A DNA stretch of 64,000 nt, from NCBI GenBank assembly GCA_038030265.1, contig CM075943.1, forward strand, positions 3,348,001-3,412,000, given 5' to 3'. The DNA comes from Corythucha ciliata. Its lineage: Eukaryota > Arthropoda > Insecta > Hemiptera > Tingidae. How positions within the stretch are numbered: position 1 is the stretch's first letter; each line of letters opens with the position of its first letter. This document shows, one piece after another, positions 52,131 to 63,400 of the stretch. A model generated the notes under the pieces. It did no database searches. It saw only the letters and a program-made list of their open reading frames with translations, and was not told the DNA's origin. Position numbers and translations under genes: made by a program.

Positions 52131-53420
52131 GCCTGGGGGGGCCTGGGTGGGCTCAACGTTTTCAGGGGGAACCTCGTAAATGTCGTCTGTGTCATAGTCG
52201 TTAAAAACGACTGTGCAATTTGAGATCGATGATTGATCATCAAGACTAGAAGTGTCCTCTGCAGCTTGCATTTCTGTTGAATCCAAAGAAATTGTCGTAG
52301 TAGGAATAATTTTTGTTGGTGGGGCATTACTACTAGGAGAGAGCGCGGTTATGCTTGTTGAAGTTTGATCGAAGGTTTTGTGTCGGAATCTTCTAGAAAC
52401 ACGACGTCTCGACTGATTGTGACGGCCTTTGTTGAAGGGTTGATGAGTCGATAACCATTTGTTTTCGTACAGTAGCCTACAAAAAGCATTTTTTTCGGAC
52501 TTTCGGTCCCATTTCTTGCGACGCTCCTTTGTAATGTGAACCAGAGCGTCGCACCCGAAAATCCTGAGGTTGGCCAGGTTTGGCTTTGATCCTTCCCACA
52601 ATTCATAAGGGGTCGAGCCTTCGAGTGCACGAGCAGGAGATCTGTTTACGAGATACGCAGCCGTGGCGATGGCTTCTGCTCAATATTCTTCGCCTGGGCC
52701 TGCATCAGGGAGCATAGTTCTCGCTTTTTCGACTAACGTACGATTCATACGCTCAGCTAAGCCGTTTGAAGATGGCGAGTAATGGTGCGTGGTTTCTTGA
52801 AAAATGCCAACATTTTTTAAATAAGTCTTCACTTTTTCATTTAAGTATATTCTGACCCTTGGTTGCTTCGAAAAATCTTGATTTTTTGACCTTTTTGACG
52901 TTGGACCATTGTGCAGTACTGTTTAATGCAGTCTGCAGCTCGACTTTTATGAGTCAAGAAGTAAACTGTGACGTAACGAAAATGGTCGTCAATTAGTGTC
53001 AAAAAGTACGAACTTCCTCCTATGGATTTCTGTTCCATGGGACCACATAGATCGCTTACGATTAAATTAAGAAGTTAATTTGAGTGATTTCCTTTTGACT
53101 TAAATGGAAATCCGGCTTGTTTGCCGATCATGCATAACTCACGCATGTTGCTGAAACTTCTGTGTTTTCTGCTATGCCAGTGGCGATTCCTTTGGCATTA
53201 AGGTGACCTAAGCGGCGGTGCCAGAGGGCGTCATTATCGCGGGAGAAGAATGCTGTCTTCATTGGAACATTCATTCGGTAAATACCGTTGATCTCGTGAG
53301 CTGTAGCGAATATTTGACCATTTTCGTCGTAAATGTGACCACCATCTTCATTGCTATCAAATAATAAATTATATGGAATCGCCAACAGCTTGTTATTCAT
53401 ATCTTTAAGGGAGAGTTCAA
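52131..53420 (-). pseudogene. Copia retrotransposon fragment: pre-integrase, integrase and linker
   Basis: Read from 53420 downward, the frames give the GAG pre-integrase domain with LWHRRLGHLN, then the integrase core with YFLTLIDDHFRYVTVYFL and RSNQGSEYT (Asn-Gln replacing the usual Asp-Asn). Next comes the post-integrase stretch with ELWEGSKPNLANLRIFG-like sequence and an acidic linker. Frames change at least twice and stops separate them. Protease lies beyond the upstream break; RT and RNase H are absent because the fragment ends at the SAT array. It is a dead remnant. Confidence 0.8.
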
Positions 53421-54269
53421 AAATGTAAATAAGGCAGCAGTGATGATCACATCACGGAGCACGTCTAAACGTGCGGTTTCTTTAGTCTATAGCGGGGGCG
53501 TACTATGAATCCTCACGCCTAAGTAGCCACGAAGAATCAAGCACTAGTAGAATCTACCCGAGTAATGTGGGAAATCAGCAGCGTGCCTCTTCACGACGAT
53601 TGAGGAAAATTCTCGAAGATGAGTGCGAACAATTGATGGGAATGTCATGGATGAAAATGCCGACATGCGGACATGCTGACGTCTAAACCATTCACGACAG
53701 GACTAGCGGCTTTCTCGACCACACAATACTCTCATCTGTGACTTCGAGCTAGAATACTTCTCGCTGTGGGCTGATCCTCCACAAGCTGCTGCGCCGGAAG
53801 TCAGAATGGCGAAGATCAGCAGCGCGAGCTGAGATAATAAACTTTCGACGCTCTTATCCCATGACAGACATGAATAAAAAAGCTAGCCCGAGGAAAGTTA
53901 AAATTCACAATGATAACGGGGTTTGATAAAGATGAAAGCAACGTTGCAATCGAATTTGTCGATATAGCAACAGAGTCTGGTGGTGCTTCTATAATAACCT
54001 ACTAAAAAAATACTCCTTAGCGACGTTGCTTCAACTTCATTGTTTCTAAAATTGCAGAATGCCGAATAGCAACGTTTCTTTGATGGATAGCAACATTGCA
54101 ATCGAAATTTGATTGCTATCGTGTTAGAGAATAAGGCCCCAGCCCTATAAAAAACATACAAAAAACCGCGAAGAGGAAAGACGCACAGAAGTTCCAGAGC
54201 GTCGAGGCGGCTTAAATGTCTTTGTACTGTAAGAGAGTACAAAATAAAACGGTCCATGGGAACTCGGAG
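53421..54269. other. Region without recognised gene
   Basis: The words ATAGCAACGTTGC and GCAATCGAA recur several times between 53930 and 54110. The minus-strand frame 54257-53898 lacks family motifs. This may be non-coding retroelement sequence. Confidence 0.4.
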
Positions 54270-54790
54270 TCACAGTGGCGTGTCTACACTTTATTTCAGG
54301 ACCCGGAGGCGGGAATCTCTATACGAGGCCCCACATGTCTTGAATGAACAAGGAATATAATTAACGTATACGCCGCGTGGCTTTATCTCAATTTTAAAAG
54401 CGAATTAGCGCTTTTTCCAATTTTATACCCCGAATTAGCGTGTTTTCACACTTTTACCCGTGAATTAGCGACTATTACTCAATTTTAGCCTCGAATTAGC
54501 GTTTAATTTAAATACTATAGCCACGACAGTACAATTTTTCTCAATTCTATCCACGAATAATGAGCGCTTCGCGCCTCCATTTAGCCGCCAATTAATGTTT
54601 TTCATCATTATAGCCGGATATCAGCGGTTTTTATCGATTTTTTCGGCGAGTGAGCGTTTTGTATCGATTTTTCACAGCGAATACGCGTTTCCCCACCCCC
54701 CCCCCATTTTAGCCGCGAATGAACAATTTTTCTTACTTTTTTCGGCGCTTTTTCTTCAAATTTGCCGTGAATTTGCGTGGGTCTCCTTGT
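54270..54790 (-). mobile_element. SAT element, right-type end and short array
   Basis: CACAGTGGCGTGTCTACAC and GACCCGGAGGCGGGAATCTC identify the terminus; reverse monomers follow to about 54780. It is cut by the hairpin at 54797. Confidence 0.6.
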
Positions 54791-54796
54791 TAAGGT

Positions 54797-54840
54797 ATTT
54801 CATATGCGCTGCTCAAATGGTTGAGCAGCGCATATGAAAT
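54797..54840. repeat. Perfect 20-bp hairpin with a 4-nt loop
   Basis: ATTTCATATGCGCTGCTCAA (54797-54816), loop ATGG, then the exact reverse complement (54821-54840). No other feature explains it. Confidence 0.9.
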
Positions 54841-54994
54841 TCCTCTTCATAGTGGGGGGGGGTGGGGCTGGGGGTCTAATTACGAGGGTTAGGAGGAAGA
54901 AAGAACAGGGAATATTAATTTCCTCGGCCAGTTCCTCGGTTCTATAGAGGTGTCCAGAACCTAAAATGCCTTTCATTGAACCAGTGGAGGGTGG

Positions 54995-55117
54995 TGTTTG
55001 AACCCTGGACCATCACATACACATGTGTTCCTACATAATAAAATAATATAATTGTTGATTCGAACGAATTTATCGCGTTTCTGTTACGAGTCGAAACATT
55101 GGTGCCGAAACCCGGGA
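54995..55117 (+). mobile_element. BEL-1 5' LTR end and primer-binding site
   Basis: TGGTGCCGAAACCCGGGA at 55100-55117 has the form of a tRNA-complementary primer-binding site, three bases before the gag ATG. The preceding sequence ends CGAAACA, a normal LTR end (55098), and contains AATAAA-like words. A TGTTTG at 54995 could be the LTR start, but the true 5' border is uncertain. Confidence 0.6.
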
Positions 55118-55120
55118 ACC

Positions 55121-56779
55121 ATGCCTCAGCAACGTTCTCCCATCGTCACGAGGAGCAGAAGTCAAGAAATTCCGACAAATCAACAACCTCGTGATTCGGA
55201 ACTCGCCCTTCGCGAAGGTCAGTCTTTTCCATCTTTTTCGCTCGTAGAAGCCTTCGCCCAGACAAGTCCCACTACAGTGATTGACAATCCCACCGAACAA
55301 AGTCCTCTGAACCGCTCTATAACACCGTTCCCAACCGATCAACAATCCGAGTTGCCAGTTCATCCTCCAGCCCCTTCACAGGACGAACAAATTGTCCATC
55401 GCCAAATAACTCTTGTTATAACCCAATTCGAAATGTTTTCGGAAAGATGTCGTACTTTCCCCTTTGACCACCCAGTCGCTCATCATCTCTCGTCCTCTTT
55501 GAAAATGGAGCTACATAATCTTTCAACGTCTTTCGAAAACAAAGTTCTTCAAAATTGACCATTTATATCCGATGACGAGCTCCGTTTATCTCTTCTCTCC
55601 GCTGCGAACGAAGCTAAACGCAATGCCGAAGAGAATTTTTTGCACAACGTTTTAATATACGCGGAGTCCCCTATCAACAAGAATAACCAAGATTCCGTAG
55701 ACCACTTAAAGGAATTGAAATTGCACCAATTTCTTCTAGAGAAAATTCCGGTTTTCAACGGCCAGTTAACAATGTTTGCCGAGTTCATTTCTGCGTTCAA
55801 CGATGCCGTTCATTGCAGACCCATCTCCAAGCAACAGAAACTTATTGCTCTTCGTAAGAAACTTGATGGACGACCTCTAGAATTGATCAGTAACTACGGC
55901 TCTTCCTCAACGGACTACGACAGCGCCTACAAGGCCCTCCTCGACAACTATTCAGGCAAATATCGTTTGCTCACTGCTACCCTCGAAAACCTCTTGAACT
56001 CACCCCCGTTACATAATTCAAATCTCGAAAGTGTTGAAACATTCGTGGCCAGCACTTCAAATTTAGTTCAAGCTATTCAAAATATGAACGTTCCGGACCT
56101 GGGAAATTTTATGCTGTATTTTCAAATTTTTCGAACACTTCCTCAAAATCTACAAGACAGTTTTTCGGATAAATATCAGGATTCGAAAGACGAACTGCCG
56201 ACAGCTGAATCTATTTTAACCTTTCTGTCGGATCACCTTTCAAAACTTCGGAAAAGGTCGTCCTCATCGCTAACTTCTCAGGTCCATGCTAATAAACCCG
56301 CCGCTCCAAGCACCCGTCGTTCAACGTCGCCCCTCCGTTCGTTCTCTTCTTCGTTTCGTTCCTCTCGTAGGAATTCGCCTGTTTCTAACAATTCTAAGAA
56401 AAAGAATTGTTTCTTTTGCAACGAAAATCATTTTTTGTACTCATGCCCTCAGTTTTTGAATTTGACTAGCTCCCTTCGAAAAAATTTCATTTGTGTAAAC
56501 AATCTTTGTGAGAATTGCTTTTCGTCCAAGCATACAGTCGACGCCTGCCCTTCAAGCAGGACCTGCGCCTATTGCAAACAGAAGCACCATTCCTCTCTGC
56601 ACTTTACACCGAACGAAAATCAAAATTTTCCGCGTCAATCTCTTCGCTTAAGATCACCGTCCCCCGTCAACTCCCTCTCGTCAATTATTTCAAATAAATT
56701 TGTTAAAAATTATGTGTGCAGTTCAATTGTGCGTCAGCTACTTCCTCTTGCTACAAAACCCCCAAAAACCGATCGGTAG
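55121..56779 (+). pseudogene. BEL-1 gag, one in-frame stop
   Basis: One frame runs from ATG 55121 to TAG at 56777 apart from TGA at 55556-55558. The stop could be a CGA-to-TGA decay. The N-terminal third is Pro/Ser-rich. The middle (about 55640-56250) resembles the BEL/Pao capsid-like DUF1759 region. The end has a Ser/Arg-rich stretch and three zinc-knuckle-like clusters (CFFCNENHFLYSC; CENCFSSKHTVDAC; CAYCKQKHHSSLH). Gag assembles the particle and binds RNA. If TGA is not read through, no full Gag is made. Confidence 0.8.
56761..56767 (+). promoter_or_regulatory. Candidate -1 ribosomal frameshift heptamer in BEL-1
   Basis: In the gag frame the bases read C CCA AAA, fitting the X XXY YYZ rule, ten bases before the gag stop codon. 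Slipping one base back enters exactly the frame of the protease ORF. Function is inferred from position only. Confidence 0.4.
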
Positions 56780-57947
56780 CAGACATGGAACGCGACGTTT
56801 CGATAATTCCTACAGTTTCCGTACAAGTTTCACAGGATAGTAGAAACTGGCACTTAGTTCGCGCTATTCTCGACACGGGCAGTGAAACCAACTTAATTTC
56901 TTTGTCGTGTGCCAAAAGATTGTCATTGAAAGTCGAACCGTTTCGAAGTTCAATCGCTGGGGTTGGAGGAAATACAGGTACAACAGTCGTAGGCATAGCG
57001 TCAGCTTACCTGTTTCAAAATCCATCATTATCCAATCTCTTGATATCGTTTAGAGTACTCGCTGATTTCCCAGCAATTCGCTTACCGTCATTCACACTCC
57101 CTCGTAAACGATGGTCTCACCTGAATGGCCTTCGATTTGCCGATCCTTTCTACCATGTCATGGTTCTGAGCTGTTCGACCGTATCGATTCAGGAGAGATC
57201 ATACATTCGATCAGGGGCTCTCCAAACGCCAGAAAGACCACACTCGGCTGGGTAATCTCCGGCTCGTTCAAACAACCCCCTTCGAAGCAAGTCAAATTCC
57301 ACCCCACAGTACTCGACAACGAAAATTTCCCTCGTCGTGACTCTTCACATAGCCAACCCAATAAGCATCCGTTGCTCAATACTAGCAATAATTCTCTTCC
57401 TCGTCACTCCCCCCTCATCACGACTATATTACTGCCAGACTCCACCACCGCATCACCTCTTCCTCAACGTACCAATTGGCACCGCATTTATCCTCGCGAT
57501 ATATTCACCAGCGTGACTCCTTATCCCAAAAGAACATCCGAACGTAACGAACTCCTTCAATCCTCGAAACTGTCGCAGCAAGTCAAGTTCTCTCGAACCG
57601 TACAAAATCATCAAGAAAAACCAATCACTTGTTCTTCCACACCCCTCATTCCCTCTCTCACCACTACAACGTTTTCCACAGTTCGCGACTCCTTTGCTGA
57701 CAATGCTCGCCTTTTAGAACAAATGTTTCGTCTGGAATCAGTCGAAGAGGCTCTTCCACTCACGCCTGATGAATCTAAAGCAGAAGACATTTTCGCCAAT
57801 TCAACTAGAAAGACTCTTGATGGTCGTTTTATGGTTACTTTACCGTTCAGAACCGACCCTTCAGTTTTGGGTACCAGTCGGCTCATAGCTATAAAACGAT
57901 TCCATCAGCTCGAACGCCGTTTTCTAAAAGATCCGACATCCAAGGCC
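56768..57947 (+). pseudogene. BEL-1 protease and start of RT, truncated
   Basis: The -1 frame carries an aspartic protease with ILDTGSETNLIS and continues to about 57160. A deletion or indel there moves the coding frame by one, after which FDRIDSGEIIHSI and LGWVISG resume the Pao pattern. A long Ser/Thr/Pro-rich spacer follows, and then the conserved stretch preceding RT (AEDIFANSTRKTLDGRFMV and LERRFLKDPT). The element stops near 57947, where other sequence, probably the BEL-2 LTR, begins. No catalytic RT motif remains. Confidence 0.75.
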
Positions 57948-58775
57948 TGTTGCGTATTCAAAAATACTTATATACTTCGCGGGGTTTTTCCCCTTCCATT
58001 ATAGTTTTCACCCTTCTTCTCATTTTTCCCGCCTGTTGATCCCATCTTGAAAATTGATTCCTCCCTCTCCTCCACACACTCACGTTTGAGAAGTTTGTCG
58101 TTGTCGCGTGTGAACGTTTTCGTTTTCGCTTTTTCGCCTCAACAATTTTGTGAAAATCTCGAGTCGAGAACTTCGTGGCCGTTTTGCCCAAAAAGGTGAA
58201 CATTTCCCTTTCTCCTATTCCTTTAACTTTTTTTACCTTTTTTTTAAATAATTTTTTTTATTTTTTATTTTTGCCCTTTTGCATAAAATCGCATAATACT
58301 TATACAGTCCACTCGGTTACCAAACATTTATGGTCCAACCGTTCCGGATCTTTTATGGATCATTTTAATTGCCAATTGCAATAATTCGAAATTTTACTAT
58401 TTTTCGTACCTTTTTTGAAGCACATGGTTCAAGACTAGAAGGTTAAGGTTAAGTAGTAATACACGCCCCTTATTTTTGGCGGATTATAGTTTTTTTGTTC
58501 TAACCGTTGTTGCTCTCTGGGCTTTCTTTAAGCTTTTGATTATTTGTGTGAGCGGTTTGCTCTGTTTAACCAGTTAGAACCTTCCCGTAATTTTAATTTG
58601 AAAGTTCATTTCGCTTAACTTCTTTATTTTTCATTAAAAAAAAAAAAAATAATAATAATAATTTTGATTAGTGGCCTTTTGCCTGTTTTATTAGAGGGTA
58701 GTATTCGTTTAACTCTAGTTTTAAATTGGATAGTATCGTTCGAGTTTTCGTGTTCATTATCGCACTCATTTCGAG
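57948..58775 (+). mobile_element. Probable BEL-2 5' LTR and leader
   Basis: BEL-1 homology ends at TGTTGCG (57948), a plausible LTR start. The following 800 bp are non-coding and T-rich, with T-runs and an A-run near 58635, and lead to the BEL-2 gag ATG. I could not find a clear primer-binding site, so the LTR end is unplaced. Confidence 0.45.
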
Positions 58776-60401
58776 ATGACTTCAAAATTTAAAAAGGTTT
58801 GTACCGTTACAAAATTGACGTTGTCCCGCCTAGGTCAATTGGAGCAGCTCGACCACTTGTCGGCTGCTGAGACTCTGGAAGCTAAAGATATCGTGGGCAA
58901 GTTGCCCAAATTCCAAGAAAGTCTTTATGATCTTCTTTCTGAAGATGAATTCCCTGAGGATTATCCAGAAATTCTAATAATTGAATATTTGAGAGAGCTA
59001 AACGCCGGTTCTTATTCTTTAATGGCTAAACTTAAAACCAGATGCCATTCGAGAACTTCCTCTCGCTCATCCTCACCTCCTCAGGCCCCGTTCCCTTTGA
59101 AACCGACGCAGTCGATGGCTTCTGTTAAATCTGAAGAGCGGGATGAAGTCCTTTGTGAGCCAATCGGTACAAATGCTCAATCTGACCAAGAACCGGTTAA
59201 TACTACTCGATCCGTTCCGTCTGAGGTTCCTAGATTCAGGAACCCCGCACTGCCAGTGATCCCTCTGATCACTTTCGACGGCAGCAATCATGCTTGGCTG
59301 GAATTCAAGTCCACTTTTGAATCCCTTGTTGTTTCTGAGACGGCGTTATCCGACGTTAATAAACTCCAATATCTCCGAGCGTGCCTGAAAGGTGAACCGT
59401 TGAGAAAAATTCAGACGCTGTCATTCGAACGTTGTAATTTCGCCGTTGCCTGGAATATCCTGTTGAAATTCTACGACGACTCGCGAAGCGTAGCACTGTG
59501 CTACTTGAACGCAATTTTGGACTATAAGCCCATTTCGAAAAATGTCGACGAACTCTCAGGTCTCGTTACGACCATGTCCACGAGTATTGAAGCTCTAAAG
59601 GCGCTGAAATATCCCACTGAGCATTGGGACTTCATTCTTACGTCCCTGATTTTGCGTAAAGTCGATGGGGTAACCAGGGAACAATTCGAAATGACCAATG
59701 CCAACAATCGTCCCACGTATGAGTCCCTCATGGATTTTTTACACCGACGGGTACAATCGTTGAAAGCTGCACGTCATTGTGGGACTCTTCTTCCGCCATC
59801 TGACCCCACTGCTGGGGGAAAAAGGGGATTAATGAATAGTCAACCCAGAAAAGTGTCTTTGGCCACCACTACAAAACCATCCCTCTCGTTATGTCTACTC
59901 TGTGGCAAAAATCATGCGCTGAGCACTTGTCAGCTTTTTCTCGCACTACAACCGAAGGAGCGCTATTCTCTAATTAGGGAGAAAAAAGGGTGTGCGTTGT
60001 GTCTTGGAGCAAACCACATTTCCAAAAATTGCAAGTCCAAAAGCTCGTGTGAAACTTGCAATTCTAGCCACCATTCGCTGCTGTGTTTTAGGAGCTCCGA
60101 GCGGAACACTGCTTGTTCCGATACTCCGATAAAACCCCCTCTTCGGGAAGCTCAAGGCGCGACCAGTCTCATGTCATACCCTCAATTGAACCATTTTGAA
60201 CCGTCTGCCGTGCTACTAGCTACAGTTTTGGTTTCGGTCCAGGGAGCGGATGGTTCCAATCTTCTGGCTCGGGGTATTCTCGACTCAGCTAGTCAATGCT
60301 CGTTCGTAACGTCGAAATTGGCCTCGCGCTTAAACCTTTCACGATTCCGCACAAATACGCCGGTTTACGGACTAGCCCAAACCAAATTCAAGAAGCGGTG
60401 A
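58776..60401 (+). CDS. BEL-2 gag and N-terminal protease
   Basis: An uninterrupted 541-codon frame. Residues about 170-350 carry the DUF1759/Pao gag pattern (LITFDGSNHAWLEFKSTFE, YLRACLKGEPL). Zinc knuckles CLLCGKNHALSTC, CALCLGANHISKNC and CETCNSSHHSLLC lie near residues 370-430. The aspartic protease begins near residue 495 with ILDSASQCSFVT; the usual DTG/DSG triad reads DSA here. The frame ends within protease, and the remaining domains lie in the -1 frame (next entry). The protein would provide particle and protease functions. Confidence 0.88.
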   Translation: MTSKFKKVCTVTKLTLSRLGQLEQLDHLSAAETLEAKDIVGKLPKFQESLYDLLSEDEFPEDYPEILIIEYLRELNAGSYSLMAKLKTRCHSRTSSRSSSPPQAPFPLKPTQSMASVKSEERDEVLCEPIGTNAQSDQEPVNTTRSVPSEVPRFRNPALPVIPLITFDGSNHAWLEFKSTFESLVVSETALSDVNKLQYLRACLKGEPLRKIQTLSFERCNFAVAWNILLKFYDDSRSVALCYLNAILDYKPISKNVDELSGLVTTMSTSIEALKALKYPTEHWDFILTSLILRKVDGVTREQFEMTNANNRPTYESLMDFLHRRVQSLKAARHCGTLLPPSDPTAGGKRGLMNSQPRKVSLATTTKPSLSLCLLCGKNHALSTCQLFLALQPKERYSLIREKKGCALCLGANHISKNCKSKSSCETCNSSHHSLLCFRSSERNTACSDTPIKPPLREAQGATSLMSYPQLNHFEPSAVLLATVLVSVQGADGSNLLARGILDSASQCSFVTSKLASRLNLSRFRTNTPVYGLAQTKFKKR

Positions 60402-63400
60402 GTTTAAAATTCTCTCCCTTCGGCAGAAACTGTCCTCAATTCGCCACCACCGCTTTGATTTTGAATAAAATAATTGATCGTTCTCCATCCAAAGTGTTGT
60501 CGCCTAATTTATGGTCTCATCTAAAAGGTATTACGCTTGCCGAACCCTCTTTCGGAACTCCGGGTGACATCGATTTTCTTATCGGAGCCGACTTATTCCC
60601 CAGCCTTTTGACTGGGCAAAAAAGAGATGGGCCTCCTGGTATGCCCTCGGCATTTGAAACGCTTCTCGGGTGGGTGACAATGGGGCCGATTGCTCTGTGT
60701 CCTTCGGAACGGGAAGATTCAGCTAACAGCATCGTGAATTTCTGCACTACAGCCTCTTTGAACGATTTAGTCGAATCGTTTTGGGAATTGGAAAAGGTGC
60801 CGTCTCAGATTCCTAGGGATCCTGACGCCGAATACGCCGAAAAAATATTCCAAGAATATTTTCAACGAGACGAAAATGGTCGGTATTGTGTACCCCTAAT
60901 TTTTGGTCCCGGAGAACCCAAACTGGGCGACTCCAAATTAACTGCCCTGCGACGCTTTCTCGGGCTTGAAGGTCGTTTAATAAAACAACCACAACTCCGC
61001 GCTGAGTATAATAAAAGCATGGAGGAGTACGTCAGGGAGGGTTACATGCAAAAATGCGAGGATGACGGGGACGGCTACTACATCCCTCATCATGGGGTAA
61101 TAAAAACGGAGAGCTCCACTACTAAAGTTCGAATCGTGTACGACGCCTCTTGCAAAACCTCGAATGGTCGGTCTCTTAACGACTGCTTGATTTCAGGCCC
61201 CAAATTACAACGGGACATTTTTGCTGTACTCATTTTGTTCCGCAAGGACGCCGTCGTTCTCATCGGTGACATCAAAAGGATGTACTGTCAAGTTTCGGTG
61301 TTACCGGAACATCGAAAGTACCAAAAAATCTTCTGGCGTTTTTCCGAAAGCGACCCACTTGAAACTTATAATTTAAATGTCGTGACGTTTGGATTAAACT
61401 GTTCGCCCTTCTTGGCAATTCGTTCGCTTCACCAATTGTGTGATGATGAAGAACACCTTTACTCGAACGCCGCCAAAGCTTTGAAGTTCAACACGTACGT
61501 TGATGATTGTGTCCTCTCGTGTTCCTCTGTCCCCGAGGCACAAAAAACACGCGAAGAACTCGTCCAGCTTCTCGATAAGGGTGGATTTGTTATGAGAAAA
61601 TGGGCCTCAAATGCCCCCGAACTTTTGAATGATCCTGATTGTGACGAGTCGTGTCTCATCTCTTTTGACAAGGAAACCCATTTTTTAAAGGTTCTCGGCC
61701 TTCATTGGTGCCCGAAAGAAGACAAATTTACTTTCAAAATTGCCGCCCTGGAGAACGCCAAAACGAAGAGAGAAGTTCTCTCCTTTACCGCGAAACTGTT
61801 CGATCCTCTCGGTCTCTTGGGTCCCAGCATTCTAGTAGCCAAGTTACTTTTGAAGGATTTGTGGTGCCGTGGCTTGGACTGGGACGAGGAACTTCCTCCA
61901 GACCTCCTTCAACCGTGGATTGCTTTACAAAACGATTTTTTCTCTTTCGAAGGATTAGAAATACCTCGTTGTTTCAGTATGCCCGGCAGTGGCGTAACTT
62001 TCGATCTACATGGGTTTTCAGACGCCTCCACAACGGCTTATGCTGCCGTCTGCTATGTAATCTGTCGGTCATCGTCGTCGTCCCGTTCGTTTTTATTGGC
62101 ATCAAAAACCCGCGTAGCCCCTTCCAAAAGAAAAATAACTTTACCTCGGCTTGAGTTGAACGCAGCCCTTCTGCTGGCCACTCTAGTTCAGTCCATCTTA
62201 CGCATTTTTGAGGGTCATGTGAATATTTCCCGAATTTTTTATTGGACCGACTCTACTATAGTCCTTCACTGGATCAAGGCTAATCCTTGTAGATGGCAGA
62301 CATTCGTAGCCAATCGTGTAGATGCCATTCAGCAGGCTTCGGACCCACAACAGTGGTTCCATGTACCAACGGAAGAAAATCCAGCCGACTGCGCCTCACG
62401 AGGCTTATTGCCTAATGCTCTGGTATCACACCACTTGTGGTGGAAAGGACCACCCTGGGTCTCCCTCGATGAATCCAGTTGGCCAAGCCAAATCCTCAAC
62501 AAGCCCTCATTTTCAGTAGAGGAACTGGAGGAAAAATCAGCGCAGGTTCATACTTTCGTCGCTGAGGTTGTTCCTCATGTATTAGACGTTCTGATTAGTC
62601 GTTTCTCCACTCTTCTGAAACTACAGCGTTTCGTGGCCTATTGCCTTCGTTTCCTAACACCCAGCGATCGTCGAGCTAGTGGTCATCTTTCTACTACGGA
62701 GTTAGCGAAGGCGATGGATTTGTTAATACGTCACGTTCAAAATGAAAAGTTCTCACCCGACATCAAAGCCTTAAAAGATGGAAAACCCGTGTCGAAATCA
62801 CTCTTAGGTCTCGCTCCTTTTGTCGACGAGAAGAACATTCTAAGAGTTGGAGGCCGTCTAACCGCAGCCAAGATGTCACCCGGCGCGCGTCATCCGATTC
62901 TTCTTCCAAGTCGACATGCCTTTTCTGACATGCTAATCATGTTTTTTCATAATCAGTTCGGCCATCCTGGCGCTGCTACTCTGATGGCAACAGTGTCCCA
63001 AAAATTCTGGATTTTGGCGGCGCGACGACGAATCAGATCATTACTTAGAAAATGCATTCCTTGCTTTAAGGCTAGGCCTCCAATGCCTTGTGCTCCCCAA
63101 ATGGGGGATCTTCCGACATCTCGGATTAACCCCCCTTCTGACGGGATGCCATTAAAAGCCTTTTTGAAAACAGGTGTTGACTGTCTCGGGCCATTATCAA
63201 CGAAGTCAGCACTTCTCCGAAAAGCCCCTGTGTCCAAGTCATACGTTTGTGTCTTCATATGCATGAACACGAAGGCCTGCCACTTAGAACTCATGTCCTC
63301 ATTGTCAGCAGAACAATTCCTGGCGGCCCTTGATCGTTTTTTGTCCCGTCGAGGTCTGTGTACCGACCTATACTCCGATAACGGAGGTAACTTTGTAAAA

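Noticed and set aside
53898..54257. 119-codon minus-strand frame
   Set aside because: No motif or splice context, and it overlaps short recurring words typical of non-coding repeat.
60370..60401. Programmed frameshift site in BEL-2
   Set aside because: No X XXY YYZ heptamer is in the proper frame; a plain indel is simpler.
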